In this document: positions 20,478 through 33,400 of the stretch, piece by piece | Numbering within the stretch: the first letter of the stretch is position 1 | How the letters are laid out: every line of letters begins with the position of its first letter | Assembly: GCA_001414485.1 (NCBI GenBank) | Contig: LLEY01000101.1 | Coordinates: forward strand, 124,001 to 188,000 | Reading direction: 5' to 3' | Length of the DNA: 64,000 nt | Source: Calycina herbarum | Lineage: Eukaryota > Ascomycota > Leotiomycetes > Helotiales > Pezizellaceae | The notes under the pieces: model-generated | The model's input: only the letters and a program-made list of their open reading frames with translations | What the model was told of the DNA's origin: nothing | The model's database searches: none | Program-made: the position numbers and the translations under genes

Positions 20478-21767
20478 ATGGCAAACACTGCTGTGATTCT
20501 CGGTGCCTCGTATGTTGGTTTGTCCGTAGCTCACAACCTCCTCAAACATACACGCCATAGCGTCAAGGATTTGAAGGTTATTTTGGTAGGACCAAATACC
20601 CACCATTACTGGAATCTTGCGTCAGTTCGAGCAGTTGTACCTGGTCAGTTGAGCGACGAGAAAGTATGTAACCCCGATCAACCCCTCATTCCCCGGGAAA
20701 ACACAAAACTAACATAAAACTCCAGATTTTCGCAGAGATCGCCCCCGGATTTAAACAATACCCTTCCTCCTCCTACGAATTGGTACAAGGAACTGCCACC
20801 GGGGTCGACCCATCCTCAAAAACTGTTAGCATACAAACCCCAAGCGGTCTCAAGCAACAAACCTATACCCATCTCGTAATTGCTACCGGAAGTCGAACAG
20901 CATCCGAGAACAGCCCATGGAAGGCGAGCATTGAGGGAACCGAGAAGACAAAGCAAATTCTTCACGAACACCAGGAGAAGGTCAAGGCAGCAAAGACCAT
21001 CGTTGTTGCAGGTGCTGGACCAACTGGCGTAGAGACTGCTGCTGAAATGGCTTTCGAATACAAGGGAGCAAAGGAAATCACCTTGATCACAGGAGGAGCA
21101 ACAATTCTTCCCGGACTTCCAGCAAATGTTATCAAAGCCGCCGAAAATCAACTCAAATCTATGAAAATCAAGGTCATCGTCAACACCAAAGTTACAGGCT
21201 CAACTCTAAAGGGCAAAGAAACAGAACTAACTTTGTCCACCGGAGGACCTTTAACTACCGACTTGTACCTCCCAACCATTGGAGTCATCCCAAACACCGA
21301 GTATCTACCAGCAAACATCAAGGATGCCAATGGAGATGTCATTGTGGATGAGTTCCTCCAAGTCAAGGGTGTTGATGGAGTTTGGGCTGCTGGTGATGTT
21401 GTCAGTATCCAAAACAAGCAGATGGCTTTTGCCAGTGCACAAGCTACCGCACTAGCCAAAAACTTGGGACTAGTTCTTACCAGCAAAAAGCCAGTGGCTT
21501 ACAAGAGCGACGGGGGGCGTAAGTATTCCAACTTCTCTTCTCGAAAACAATTTACTAATTCGGAAACAGCAATGCTCGCCGTCACTCTCGGTAGAAGCAA
21601 GGGAACCGGTCACATGGGTACTATGAAATTCCCAAGTATCATGGTTTGTATGTGTTACCCTTCCTTTCATTCAATGCTCCGTTTCTAACACCTATCTAGG
21701 GTTCATTAAGGGTCGATCTCTCTTTACTGAGAAACTCCCCAAGTACGTCAGTGGTGCTGAATTTTAA
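20478..21767 (+). CDS. FAD-dependent NAD(P)H oxidoreductase, AIF/AMID family
   Basis: Four exons: 20478-20663, 20726-21518, 21570-21647 and 21700-21767; phases agree. Total about 374 aa, the usual AMID size. Domains: N-terminal FAD Rossmann motif (VILGASYVGLSVAHNLL), LVIATGSR, and a second dinucleotide fold (TIVVAGAGPTGVETAAEMA). Then DLYLPTIGVIPNT, the FAD-binding GVWAAGDVVS, and a C-terminal KFPSIMVWFIKGRSLFTEKLP tail shared by fungal AIFM2/AMID-like proteins. Such enzymes oxidise NAD(P)H, often with quinone acceptors, and have been tied to stress and cell death. No mitochondrial presequence is evident. Confidence 0.85.
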
Positions 21768-23033
21768 AATGCTATGCTTCCGGGATACACGAAAAGTTGG
21801 AGGCGGATTTATGACGGTGGCCGGTGTAATGGAAATTGAACGAATGTTGCATGCTCAGAGGTGTTTGCTATACCCAGGTTTAGTCTTTCAGAAATAATAA
21901 AACGGAATTTGTTTTTATCTTTCTTAGTGAGATGTCCATAGTCATACCGACTCCTCCAATGAACTACAGTGACAAAATGAGAGCAAGACACGCTAGTGGA
22001 ACATGGTTGAAGCATTGGATTGCTACTTATTGCTTCAAGGGAGCTGGTATGCCTTATTCACCAACAATGGAGTTAACTAATTCTATTTGACATATACTAA
22101 AATGGCTATAAAATACACTAAGGTCTGGTTCACTAAGTTGTTCTTAACTTTTTGAAATAATTTTATTATACTTAGACAAGTACCTAGTATTCTATACCCT
22201 TAGAAGACTTAGATACTTATATAATTAATCTAGTTAATCTAAACATTCTTGAATATTTAAATCAAGTAATTATTACTTGGATACTTCATAAAATTCTCGG
22301 AACTTTATTCAATTAAATTTAAAGTTTCTCGAACAGTGTAATTTAATAGTTGATATTACCAACGTCGTCGCTACGTAATGAATAACTGACTGCATGCTTT
22401 ATTTACTTTCCTCGTTGCACCCTAGTTGCAAGTTATCAACAACTCTCGAACCTCACCATTGTTCCCTATTCTCTAGGAGTAGTGGACATTTGGTTTCCCC
22501 AGGTTTCTATCTTGGCCTTGCGACTTGGAAAATCGAAAGTTGTATTCTGGAGGCGCTCGAACAACTGTGTTCTCTATTTTGATAGCTCCTACGACTTGGA
22601 GGTCTATATCCTAAGGTGCTGGGCACTCTGGGGAAGTGGGGCTTGATCATCGCAGGGTATTACCTGTATCCCAGCCGAGGTGTGGAAATCTCAAGCTTCC
22701 ACGTTCTTTAATCAATTCAACAACCAGGAAATAAAAACGAGGCTTCCACGCAAGGCTGTCCGCTCTGGGGATGCCTGGCCTACCTGCAGATCCGGAAACG
22801 ATTGGTTTTACGAGGGGGGCCGAATTGCCCCGCACAACACCAATCTCATTCTCATTGCAATAACAAGCTATCTCGAGAGACGGAGTCGATCAGCCCACGA
22901 GCCCCATCTAGAGAATAAGCATCCTCGGAAATCAAACGAACAAGCAAGCTTGGCTTGATATACGGGATTACAACCACCACGCTACAGACCAACCACGGAA
23001 CTACCCCTCCATTGCTACCACAATAGGTCCTCC
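21768..23033. other. intergenic, AT-rich centre
   Basis: About 1.27 kb with no supported gene. Positions 22100-22340 are strongly AT-rich, like old repeat sequence. The remainder is unremarkable upstream DNA of the kinase-ankyrin gene. Confidence 0.35.
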
Positions 23034-26000
23034 ATGGACGACAACTTTGGTATTATATCTTTGGGGGTATGAAAACGTTCTGTATAAACCGCACCTACTA
23101 ATGCAAAGCGTCACAGACAGACTCCGAGTCATGGCCAACCCGATTATCGCGAACACGGATTTCGAGTGTTCAAGGCCTCAGCCTGGGACAATCTCCCGAC
23201 ACGATAGCCACCCTTGAAGATGTCCTACGCACAGTCCAGCAGTTGGGACTGAAGCGGTATATATATGATTCGTTTGAATCCCAGGGTAGGGTTGGAGAGG
23301 GAGAGTCCTTCAGTGTCGACCGGTGTTTGCACGGCGGAAAAGTCGTCGCAGTAAAGCACATCAAGCTCGGATCCCTCGAGGCAGACAGCTATGCTCTCAA
23401 TCGGCGATTGCGTACGGTTCTCAACGAAATCCGAATTATGTATCATGCTCCCCTGCGAGACCACCCGAATATACTGTCTGTACTGGGTTATGGTTGGAGA
23501 ACAATCGGACAAGATTCTTTGCCATATCTTGTTGTTGAGTACGGACTATATGGAACTCTCCGGAAATATCTCACGGAAGCTCCACGTTCATTGGGGACCA
23601 AAATCATTTTGGCTGGGGATGTTACAGCTGGTATTAGTGCTTTGCATCAATGTGATATCATCCACGGAGACTTGAAGCTTGAAAACATAGTTGTTATGCA
23701 CTCCTGGGATCGTCCTCCTGGCGTCATTGCAAAGATATGCGACTTTGGACATTCTATCATTCTCGCCAATGACAAGAAGCACGTGAAATACTATGGTACA
23801 TCACTGTAAGTATTCTCTGGTGTTGCTCTAGTATTCATGAACTGAATAAATGTAGGTACAATGCACCGGAGGTTGGAGACCAGGATAAATATCCCTTGTC
23901 TCCGGAAAATCTGGTCAAGTGTGATCTATGGGCATTTGCCTTAGCAATGTGGGAAATTTTGGACGATGGCAAGACCTTTTTCAAAAAGAATTGGCGAGAG
24001 GATACCTCCTACGCACAGCCTTGGCCGGTTAGCTTGGTCTCAGCAGACGAGCAAGGGTGTCTTGGTGAAGAAACTCCAACTGATGAACGCGAACAAATCT
24101 TTGGAAGTTTTGACTTCAAGCATCTTTCCATCCTTGGTAAGGAGTTCATAAATAGTCTGAACTTTGGAAGTGCATTTGCCGATAAGGCTTGCCTCCGTTT
24201 GTTTGTGAGCCAGGCTCTTCAGGTTGATCCCCTTTTGAGGCCTTCCGGCATTCGTCTTGGTCCTGTCATGACTAGATTCAAGTAAGCAAAGGTCTTAAAT
24301 ATATAGTTTCTAGCATACTAATACTTGAAAAATAGTCCGTCAGATATCAACGCCCTGCAAGCCAAATTGGCGATCCACACTGGCACTTCGGAGTGGTCAT
24401 TTGATGTAAGATCCTCCTGTCTCAAATAATCACACAGAAAACTAATGCCTTCTAGCTACTAAAACCAGACCAAGACAAGGAAATATTATGGGATCATCAG
24501 ATACAAATTCTTCAAGATTTCGAAAAGATTGCAACTGCTGCGAAGCCAACCGCGGCATCATCTACTGCAGCATTTCAAGTAGCTATGTGTTATATGCTAG
24601 GTTTTGGTACTTGCAAGAGCTTTTCCAATGCTGCAAAGTTTTTCCGACTAGCCGAAGATCTGGACCATGTCGTCGCCAAATTGTTTGGCCCACAACTTCG
24701 AAGCGTTATTGCTCCTGAGGCTTCTTCTTCCTTGTATCCAAGTTATACTTCACAGGTCATCCGAGGATTAGAACTACAGCTCCCGACCCAGTCGATGATT
24801 TTGAACTTCCACTCTGTGGACAGCGGAAGTGACCCAGTCCCCAGATCGGACCAAGAGGCTTCCTCAGAGGAAAAGAGTCTACGCCCTGAACCACTCCCAA
24901 AAGAACCAGACCCACAAATCACTTTCCAAACTTATGAAGAGCTCAAAGAGTGGCTCTACTCATCTCACGTGGATCAGAGCTCCTACGGCGAGCTTGAGAC
25001 AGCTGTGTTCATTTTGCCTTCATCAAAAATGAGCCTTTTAGAATGTGCCATACTTCATCGCGACATAGAGATGGTAGACTTCCTAGTAAAAAACTGTCCA
25101 CATATCCTCAACTATTACCATCTACAAGAGCCTCTACTGGTTACGGCATGTCGAACTACGGATTGCCATATCGTCAAGTCATTACTCCTTTCTGGTCTTG
25201 ATCCTTCGAAGTATGGAGATAATTCCGACACACTATTTCACTGGCTTTTTATGCTTGGCGACAATCAAAGCTCAATTTTGCCAGCTCTTCAAACATCAAC
25301 TGGGGAAAATTGCGATGCCCTCGATATTCCGTACTTAGCAAAGAAAAACATCAGCCCCCAATGGCCCTTGAGGCTGACGGGCACCCCACTTGCGTTTGCC
25401 GTGACAGCTGGTAGCGTTGCTGGAGTAGAGACTCTACTTAAATTGGGTGCAAACCCAATTGCGGAAATACATGGGCCATCAGAGTCTAACGATAGAAGCA
25501 CACACTGGACACCTATTCATCTGGCCGTGAAATTCCACTCCATAGAAATTTTGTCGTTGCTTTTAGCAGCTGCAGAAGGTCGTCAATCTGACAGCCTTTG
25601 GACCTCGGCCATTAATTGCCTCGTCGCTCTTCAAGAGGTTCCTGCTTCACGTGTTACATCCACTTTCAAAAATCTCATTAGCCTCCATTACTCAACAGAT
25701 GTGTGGAAGAGCGATATTGGCTGTATGTTGAGTCTTTCAACTCCAGTCGAGAGAATAGCAATGCACGGAAACAGCCACAACTCGCAACTTGCAAAACTCG
25801 TCGAGTTGCTCCCTCTATCTTGCATAGCAGCCCCATCCAAAAACGGCCGTGTTGCACTTATGCAAGCCATCGACGTTCATGATGTTTCTGTTGTAGAGGC
25901 ACTCCTAGCAGCACACCCTGAACTCGGAAGTACACCGTTTCGAGATCCACTGCAAATAGGAAACTTTGTGTATCCTATACATTTTGCTTCTCAAATGGCC

Positions 26001-27599
26001 TCACACCGGGATGCAGAAGATGCCCTGGAAATTGTCGAACTACTGTCTGGATTAGACCCCAAATGCGCACAACTCAGGGACTCCCAAGGAAGAACACCAC
26101 TTCATTTCGCTGTCACTGGTTCATCAGACCGTGTGACCAAGTGGTTGATTGAAATTGGTGCCGACATTGATGCCACTACGAATGGGAACAACCATACCCG
26201 TCAGACCCCACTCCATGTCATCCGAATGGTTTCTACCATGAAGATTCTCATCGCAGCAGGAGCGGATATTAACCAACAAGACAGTCTGGGATACACTCTG
26301 GGTCACATTGCCACACTATCTGGTCAGGAACACCTGGTAAAAGCAGTCATCGATGGTGGAGGAAAGATGGGCATCACAGACAACTTAGGACAAACGATGC
26401 TCCACTGTGCTGTTCTCAAACGTTCCACCTCCATTTTGACGATGCTTTTGGATATAGGATTCGATGTCAATGCAACGACCGTCGAAGGAATTACCCCTCT
26501 CCATTTGGCAGTCCAATCCCTAAGAAGTGATATCTTCCGACTTTTGATTGAACATGGGGCCGATATTTCCGCAAAAACGAGGTCACTTTCTACTCCTCTC
26601 GACTTGTGTGTTTTAGCGGGAGACGATGTATGTTTAAAGCCACTTCTTGAGACGATCAATTCCAAAAGCCCTTCTATTATCAACGAAGGAGATATCGGAC
26701 GGAGGACCCCTTTGCATACAGCAGCTACACTTGCTCGTAGCTCTATGGTCCTGGATTTATTGTCCTATGGAGCAGACCCCAGCTCAGTAGACAATGATGG
26801 GAATACACCCTTGCACCTACTTGTTGTGGCCCCAACTGAGGTTACCAGACGATCCCAAGGCGACAAGGTAGAATTTTGCGCATTGCTTTGTGAGCATTTG
26901 TCTACAGAGAAGAAAGGCCCATTACTACTCATTAAAAATAAAGATGGATCGACACCATGGGATCTAGCATACGAGAAAACCGATTTGATTCTTGTTGAGG
27001 TCATGTTTCAGTACGGAGGATTCGATGCATGTTCCCAATTCATGTATAAAGGAGAATATGTCGGCAGCACATTGCTCAACAAAGCAGTCCAAGGAGAACT
27101 CTGGGATCTCGTAATTCTCCTCATAAAGCATGAAGATACCCTGGCTCGTCATCCGAAACTTATCTACGGAGCTGCGAGCTATTTACGGACCGCAGCAAGG
27201 TTATACGATCGTGCTGTCTTGAAAAATCTCTGTCAGAATTTCCTCGCTGGATTCAAGGAGGTAATAAAGGACCCGAATGACCCTTATAGCACCATTCCGC
27301 GGTACATTCCACCAAATCCGGATTCGAGGACTGTAGAAAACGAGCTTTCTATCCTGGCGAGAGCACCTAATCTTCGGTATTCAGATGGAGCATCGATTGC
27401 GGTTTCGATTAAGGAGGGGAATGATGTAGAGACGAAGAGACTTGTTGGCATATTGCCATCAGATGTTGCAGTTAATTTGGAGTATCTTCGCTGTTTCGGG
27501 AAGGTTAAATCATATAGTTCTGTGCCTCCCCCACCACCGCAGAAGAGCTTTCCCAAAAGGGCTTTGAGTGAGGAGGTAGCTGGTGTTGGAATCGTATAA
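23034..27599 (+). CDS. protein kinase with C-terminal ankyrin repeats
   Basis: Five exons: 23034-23066, 23117-23805, 23856-24281, 24336-24405 and 24456-27599. The first intron is supported by a perfect TACTAA branch site and phase. The product is ~1453 aa. Kinase lobe: glycine-rich VGEGESFSV, VVAVKHIKL (ATP lysine), YLVVEYGLYGTLRKYL (hinge), IIHGDLKLENIV (catalytic loop, HGD instead of HRD), CDFGHS (Mg loop), APEV and DLWAFALAMWEIL. Then a short helical segment with MCYMLGFGTCKSFSNAAKFF. About ten ankyrin repeats follow over roughly residues 600-1300 (for example RTPLHFAVTGSSDRVTKWLIEIGADID, TPLHLAVQSLRSDIFRLLIEHGADIS). The key catalytic residues are kept, so it may be an active Ser/Thr kinase, probably cytosolic. 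Substrate unknown. Confidence 0.85.
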
Positions 27600-28821
27600 T
27601 TTTTCGTTTGTTCATAGCTAGAGTTGAGGCAAATATTTCCTTTATGCTCAATTATTCTTGACTTTGACTCCGCTATATATCCACCTCATACCCTCTACTA
27701 GTACGATTGCCATGATTATCTTAATTGATCTCCTTAACGAACAAATTCGCCCCTTTCGCTAAGCGATCCGGAACCCCAAGTGAATAAATTTTGTGTCAAG
27801 TTCTTGAGAGTTGTCTGGGGGAAGTAAAGTGATTGGGTTCCAGACGAAAGGATATCTTTTCTCTGACGAGAATATGCATCTCAAAGTTGTCCCGAGGGCT
27901 GACAGCCCGGTGTAGGTCTAAAGTGGCAATTGCTTCTGCCTTGTGTAAGAGCATCGTACAACTGTCCGTTTGACAAAATTATTCAAAAAGTTTAGAGTAA
28001 TTAAATTAAACCATAAAACTTGCAAGAGCACTAAAGATGATGAAAAGTATCTGCCTAACTCTTCAGTCTATTCTACCTTCAATCAATTTAAATATCTAAA
28101 ACTTCTAGAACAATTTTATTAAATAGAGTTTGCGATGTCTAGTTTTCAGTGAACGATGGCTCAAATATTTTTCAACTTGAGAAGATTGCCTTCCGTAAGT
28201 ATACTCAGCAACCTTGTGGTCCGTCTGGAAACTAAATTGCTAAAGATACTAACTAACTGAACAGCTATGGCAAGCGGCATGGTTTTTTCTTTAGCATACT
28301 GAAACAGGAAAGCCTACCAAGTTGCTGCGATCTACCTTTGTAAGTGCTTCAGTGTCCATAATCGCTGAATAATTGGATAATTGACAATCTTCGCGGAGGA
28401 AACATTATATGCAACAGATGTAAGACCGTCCATGCAAGTGAGAGTATCAAAAGTGCTAGAGAGGCTAAAGAGAGAGAGAGAGAGAAAAGGGGGAGGGGGG
28501 TGGGGCTTTAGGTGCGGCCGAGAAAACTCGTTGTTTGCATCAAAACGATGAACATTTCACGAGAAATATTCGTAGAGTTGGGGATTACGCAGTAGACTTT
28601 CTACAAAGATGAACTTAATTACTCTATAGCTCTAGATCACTACTTGTATGGATTACCGCCCAACCAGAGCAAGTTTCCATAACACGCCAGGCAGAAAGTT
28701 GGGGCCTTGGGAGTCCACTTTGCAGATATAAATATTGGGTTAGGGAACATCTTCCATTACAAACTTTCTTTCCCACTACAACTTTCTCCGCTCCCACCTC
28801 CCACCACACAATTCACCCAAC
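27600..28821. other. intergenic with GA-rich tract
   Basis: No gene supported. A purine tract, (AG)n followed by G-rich sequence, lies at about 28464-28502. A TATA-like element precedes the next gene. Confidence 0.4.
28726..28736 (+). promoter_or_regulatory. TATA-like box
   Basis: ATATAAATATT lies 86 bp upstream of the ATG at 28822, a usual distance for a fungal TATA promoter with a short leader. Confidence 0.4.
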
Positions 28822-29833
28822 ATGGACGGAGACCGAGAAATCATTCTCGAGCACCTTGCCCGCAGAAAGCGCCTGCACGAAATCGATGAACCCGATCCCG
28901 ATCCCCTCATTCCCACACAACCGAAACGATCCCGAGGATGAGGGACCCCTGGACACTGAGGATTTCGAAGATTATGACTTGGCTATGCATGGCCACTTCA
29001 TAGATGAAATGAAGAAAGCTGTTGAGAAGTTGAAGGGTGTTTCAATTCCTAATTTCGTCAAAAACCTTTGGAACCTTGTTCACGTTCTCACCTTCCTCTC
29101 ATTTTGCAAGGAAACGCGGGCGAGAAATATCAAGAAAACTTCAACTCATGAGCCCAGACCTGTCAATCGTTGGGAAATGGAGGCAGCTTGGTTTCGCTTG
29201 CTCATGAATTCATACGAAAAATGGGACCCCCGCACAAAGTCCAAGCATAAAGCAAAGAAGTATGCCTTGCGACTCAAGAAGAAAATCCTCCAAAAAAGAA
29301 TGTTGCAAGTGTCTTATGCAATACTTCTTTGAGAAAAAGCAATTTTAACATAAATTTCTAGATGTATCAGGGCTCAAATAAATTCTGGCGCAAGATGAAG
29401 AAAGCACATCCCGAAATCGATATTTCAGTATGTAGTTCTATCATAAATTCATTATGTTCATGAAAGATTCTAATACAGATAATAGCATCATACCTTCTGG
29501 CCTGATCAATACTCTTTCGATGATGAAGACTTGGTCTACGGACCCCTCTTTTGTCCACCTCCAGTCGCCTATTCCGATATTTAAGATGATGAACTTGCAA
29601 GCGACGAAGATGGTGCAGCTGAGAAGAAAGATCAAGATGGAGATATAGAAATGGTTGATGCAGAGAATAACGATGAAGATGATGATGTAGTTTTGGGTGC
29701 GGATGGCTATGAATTTTTTGGTGGTGATGATTTCGATTTTGATGAATCTGATTCGGAGGCTGAGGACGAAAAATATTGCATGTCCGATGCGGAATATGAT
29801 GGAGGTACTAAAGTTGAGAGAGAGACCATCTAA
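28822..29833 (+). pseudogene. orphan gene, probably decaying (frameshift and internal stop)
   Basis: An ATG at 28822 opens MDGDREIILEHLARRKRLHEID but stops at 28939. A frame shifted by one continues with DPEDEGPLDTEDFEDYDL and runs to a donor at 29309. Exon 29362-29427 (MYQGSNKFWRKMKKAHPEIDIS) and exon 29486 onward (HHTFWPDQYSFDDEDLVYGP...) join in phase. This frame meets TAA at 29582-29584 and then continues open to 29833. The downstream part is strongly acidic (DDELASDEDGAAEKKDQDGD and more). The open frame beyond the stop suggests GAA to TAA. Alternatively translation starts at 28856 or 28886 and the protein simply ends at 29584. I recognise no domain. The basic middle and acidic tail suggest a nuclear protein, but that is a guess. 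Confidence 0.45.
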
Positions 29834-30434
29834 AATTGCTCAATAAAGACAGAAACTTACTCCTCGCTCGCTTAGCCTTTAAACTCACTTGAATCAAACC
29901 GCTTTCAAACCCTAATAAATATGAAAATGGCTCCTTGCGATTGGGTTACGATAAATATTTTCTAGGTCAACAAAATGGTACTTTTTCTTAATTCACTTCA
30001 AGATGCATATCACTTTGAGATTCCTTTTAGTTCGCAAAGATAGTTCTCATGAATCAAGCTAGCATACATGAAGGGGATACACCACCGCATTAATATCCTC
30101 TTTCCCAAAGTCAGTTTCTCTCGCTTAGCCAACCAATCAGGAACAGAAATAACCATGCGCAAAAACACCCAAACCCAAAACATAGCAAAATCAACGCCCG
30201 AGTGCCAGCACTCGGAACATCCATCAAAAAAAGCGAAAGGAAGATGAGAAAAAAAGAAGAACAAAAAGGGGAAGTTCAAAAGAGCGTAGGGGAAATGAAG
30301 AGTCGAACAGAAAGGAAAGGAAGAAAGAAAATAGCAAAACCGCCCGCAGTCTGCCTTGAAAAGTGAGAGGAGGCCAGCTCCCATCAAACTTGACGCCCAA
30401 GAATCTCATATTGCAGAAACTAGAGCCATTTCCC
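29834..30434. other. 3' flank of the zinc-knuckle Argonaute gene
   Basis: No gene here. It holds the hairpin described separately (30198-30215) and a long purine-rich run (about 30225-30345) that in minus-strand RNA would be a pyrimidine-rich 3' UTR. Confidence 0.4.
30198..30215 (-). promoter_or_regulatory. conserved 3'-flank hairpin of Argonaute gene 1
   Basis: The minus strand reads CCGAGTGCTGGCACTCGG: seven perfect base pairs closing a CTGG loop, about 220 nt after the stop codon. The same hairpin, with a swapped base pair, lies about 185 nt after the stop of the paralog. Probably a 3' UTR RNA element. Confidence 0.5.
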
Positions 30435-33400
30435 TCAGATATAGAACATGGTGTTGTCCATATTTAGATGCCAAGGGGTATCAGTTCTGGTGGCGTTTGG
30501 GCCCCTTCTCCAAATGTTCGCATCGTTGGCATAATCAGCGACGGTTGGGACACCCGGAATAGCTGTTGGAACATTATAGCCGGAACAAAGAGCTGGTCTC
30601 AAATAGCAACGAAGGCGGTCGCAAATTAAATCAGCGTAACGAGCAGGTGTGCAGACCGCGACAGCTTTAGTACACCGGGATGCCGTATAGCAGAGCTTGT
30701 TCGTCTTGTAAGGGGTTAGCTCGTGGCTTGATGATATAATACATTCGGTACTTACGATTGTTTGAATTTGAGCGAGAGTCAAATTTCCGGGTTCAATGAC
30801 AACATAGTGACTGCTTCGTGCTGTGCCTATTCCTATTGGACTAGAATGACTTTGAAGGTAAAAGTCGTCAAGTCTAGGAGAAACGACAGTTCTGTCAACT
30901 ACCCCACCAGACGGAGTATTCCCATTGAAACTTCCAGGGTAGAACCTAGTGTGGTGTCGCTTTCCAACAACGACAAAGGTTAGTGCAGGCGTCGAAATGG
31001 CCAACTGGGGATTTCTTGTTCGTCGTATCTCTTGCTCGGCTTCTCGAAACCCCTGTCGTACCTGGGGAACTTCATCTGCACTGACCATGCCGTACTGGGA
31101 CTCACTGACCCCGTCACGGTAAAAGATGAGTTGACGAGGCATGGAATGCGACTTCTGGTACCAAGCCACGACTCTTTCTCTCACCATTGAGGTCAAATCA
31201 GAAATGAACTATGCTAAGTTAGTTTGTGCCTTTTGCTGAGTCAAGCAACTTACCTCCTGTCTACCTGGCTGCAATCTTGCGGAAGCCAGATAATGCAAAG
31301 AGGCATTGTCGTCGGTTGCCACAACAGCTGCCAAAGAGGGGCAATTTCTTGCCTCCTTTCCTGGATGTGTAACATCTGCCCCCAGTATCATTGTACCTGG
31401 CTGGGTCTCCGCTATACCAGCTGGAGCGTTTGGTCCCCGATGAAGTCTGTGATTTGTTCCACCAAGCTTCGGATTAAACTTGAGGCTAAGAAACGGTTAG
31501 GAAGATATCGCAATAACCCGACACATACAGGATACTCACCAGAGATTTTGACGAAACCCCCAATTTTGATGTGTCAACTTGTTCCAATTATTTCTTACAA
31601 CACAGACAGTTGGGATTCCTACAACACAATCACCCCACCTCTTTACTTCACTATAAAAACTTGGGCCTGTTTGTGGAAGAAACACCAAAATAATATCCAC
31701 TCGATTTGGAGTGTTCGGGTGAGTTCGGAGACGGTGTAAAGCATCGTCCAAGGCGATCCCGCAATTATGGCGATTCAAACCATGTGCCAAGGGTGCATTT
31801 TCGATTCTGATGTGAACATCCCCAGCTAGAACATGACAGTCAATCAACTGTTGCCGCAATTGTGCCAAACCGCCAATTTGATCATTGGGAAGGGTTGGAA
31901 GGGCAAAGTTGATAACATCTAAGCAAGTTGAGCGTAGGGCTGGGGTTTGGAAAACAGCACTATTCATATCCCATGTTGCATTATTGACATTCTTCGTGAA
32001 GTTGTTACCATAGACGATCCTTTGAGCTTGAAGACGCCCAAAATCTACTCCCAGAAAATTAGTAGACGGCGTGAGCCCAGCTGCCTGAACAAACCAAGAA
32101 TTAACAATCGATCTGTATGGGAAAGGCAAGAAGAACATACCGCATAAATTGGGGCATTGTTATTTTGTCGAATCCCCAAGTGCGCGAGTGCAGTGCCAAG
32201 GATGAAAGTTCTGTTCTGGGCTGGTGTTGCTCGTCCAACATTGACCATCCGTGTCTTTTCGGCGGGGTCCTCCATGAGTCTAGTGACGACTTGTCCGTCG
32301 ATGATGGTCAACTGGTCAGCAGGAAGCCACTTTTCTTGCCCAGGGATGCCGCCGCCCACATCAATGCAAGGCAGGTTGAGGTTTAGAGCAGGGACAATTG
32401 TGTATTCTAGAATTGCAGTTAGGGAGATTGCCTTGAAAGAAATACGCTACTTACGCTGAGAAAGGTATGTTGACACTACCGTGTTTTGAAGCCCGAATGT
32501 TATTTGGTTAATTGGCTGTCGACTGATATCCCAGATAGAAAATTTGCGACGATGGACATGACAATCCAACGTCACTCTGACACCTCTGAGCCATATTTGA
32601 AAGTCATGTGGATGTGGTGGTCCGTTTGGCCATTTGAGCCGCATCCATTGATCGAGTCTGATGGGGGAATAGAAAGCCGAAGTGGTTGTATTGACATTGA
32701 GCAAGACAGAACCATCACCTGGACGCACTGAGGTGAAGAATCCTTTTCGAATCAAAAAAGCATGAGTGTTCAGCCGGGCTTCCTCGATATCGTCACGGAG
32801 TATGTGCGGGTAGAACCTTTTGCCAGCACGATCGGATCGGAGGGCCTGAGGCATGTGATTGATATTCTTCCAGGTGAGAATATTTAGGCCATTAAGCACG
32901 ACATCCGGGTCCCAATTTGCCGCGACTTGGTTGCCATTGACGTGGGCCATCAACATTCCGGTATCAAGACGACCGTTGCACAAGATTCTAGCATTTGGCA
33001 CAGGCACAGGTGGCACAGGTGGGCCATTCTGATTTGGCAGAGCTGCTGGGGTCCTGTGGAATGGAGTTGCTTTAGATTGGCCGTCTGCATTTAAACCAGG
33101 ATAGAGCTCTTGTCCAGCAGAAATTATCGTAGACTTATAGTCACATGCCCAATCATGATGAGATGGCCTATTGGCCGGAGTGGTGAGAAGCTCATTTATC
33201 AAATATCGCTTGGTTTCTCTTGATAAATTGTTTCCGTTAGCACCCGGAATACCCGCATCACTGAGATCAATGGTATAGCGATAGAGACGCGTTGTGGTAT
33301 TGAGTCCCATTGTAAAGAAGTTACAAAGAACTCCTGTTGCTCTCTGATTTGGGGGGAAATTAGTAGGGGGCCTACGGGTTGGCAAGTTGAGAGTCGTTGC

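Noticed and set aside
22640..22960. Open frame of 92 codons upstream of the kinase-ankyrin gene
   Set aside because: No domain, no signal peptide, unusual composition; more likely leader or intergenic DNA.
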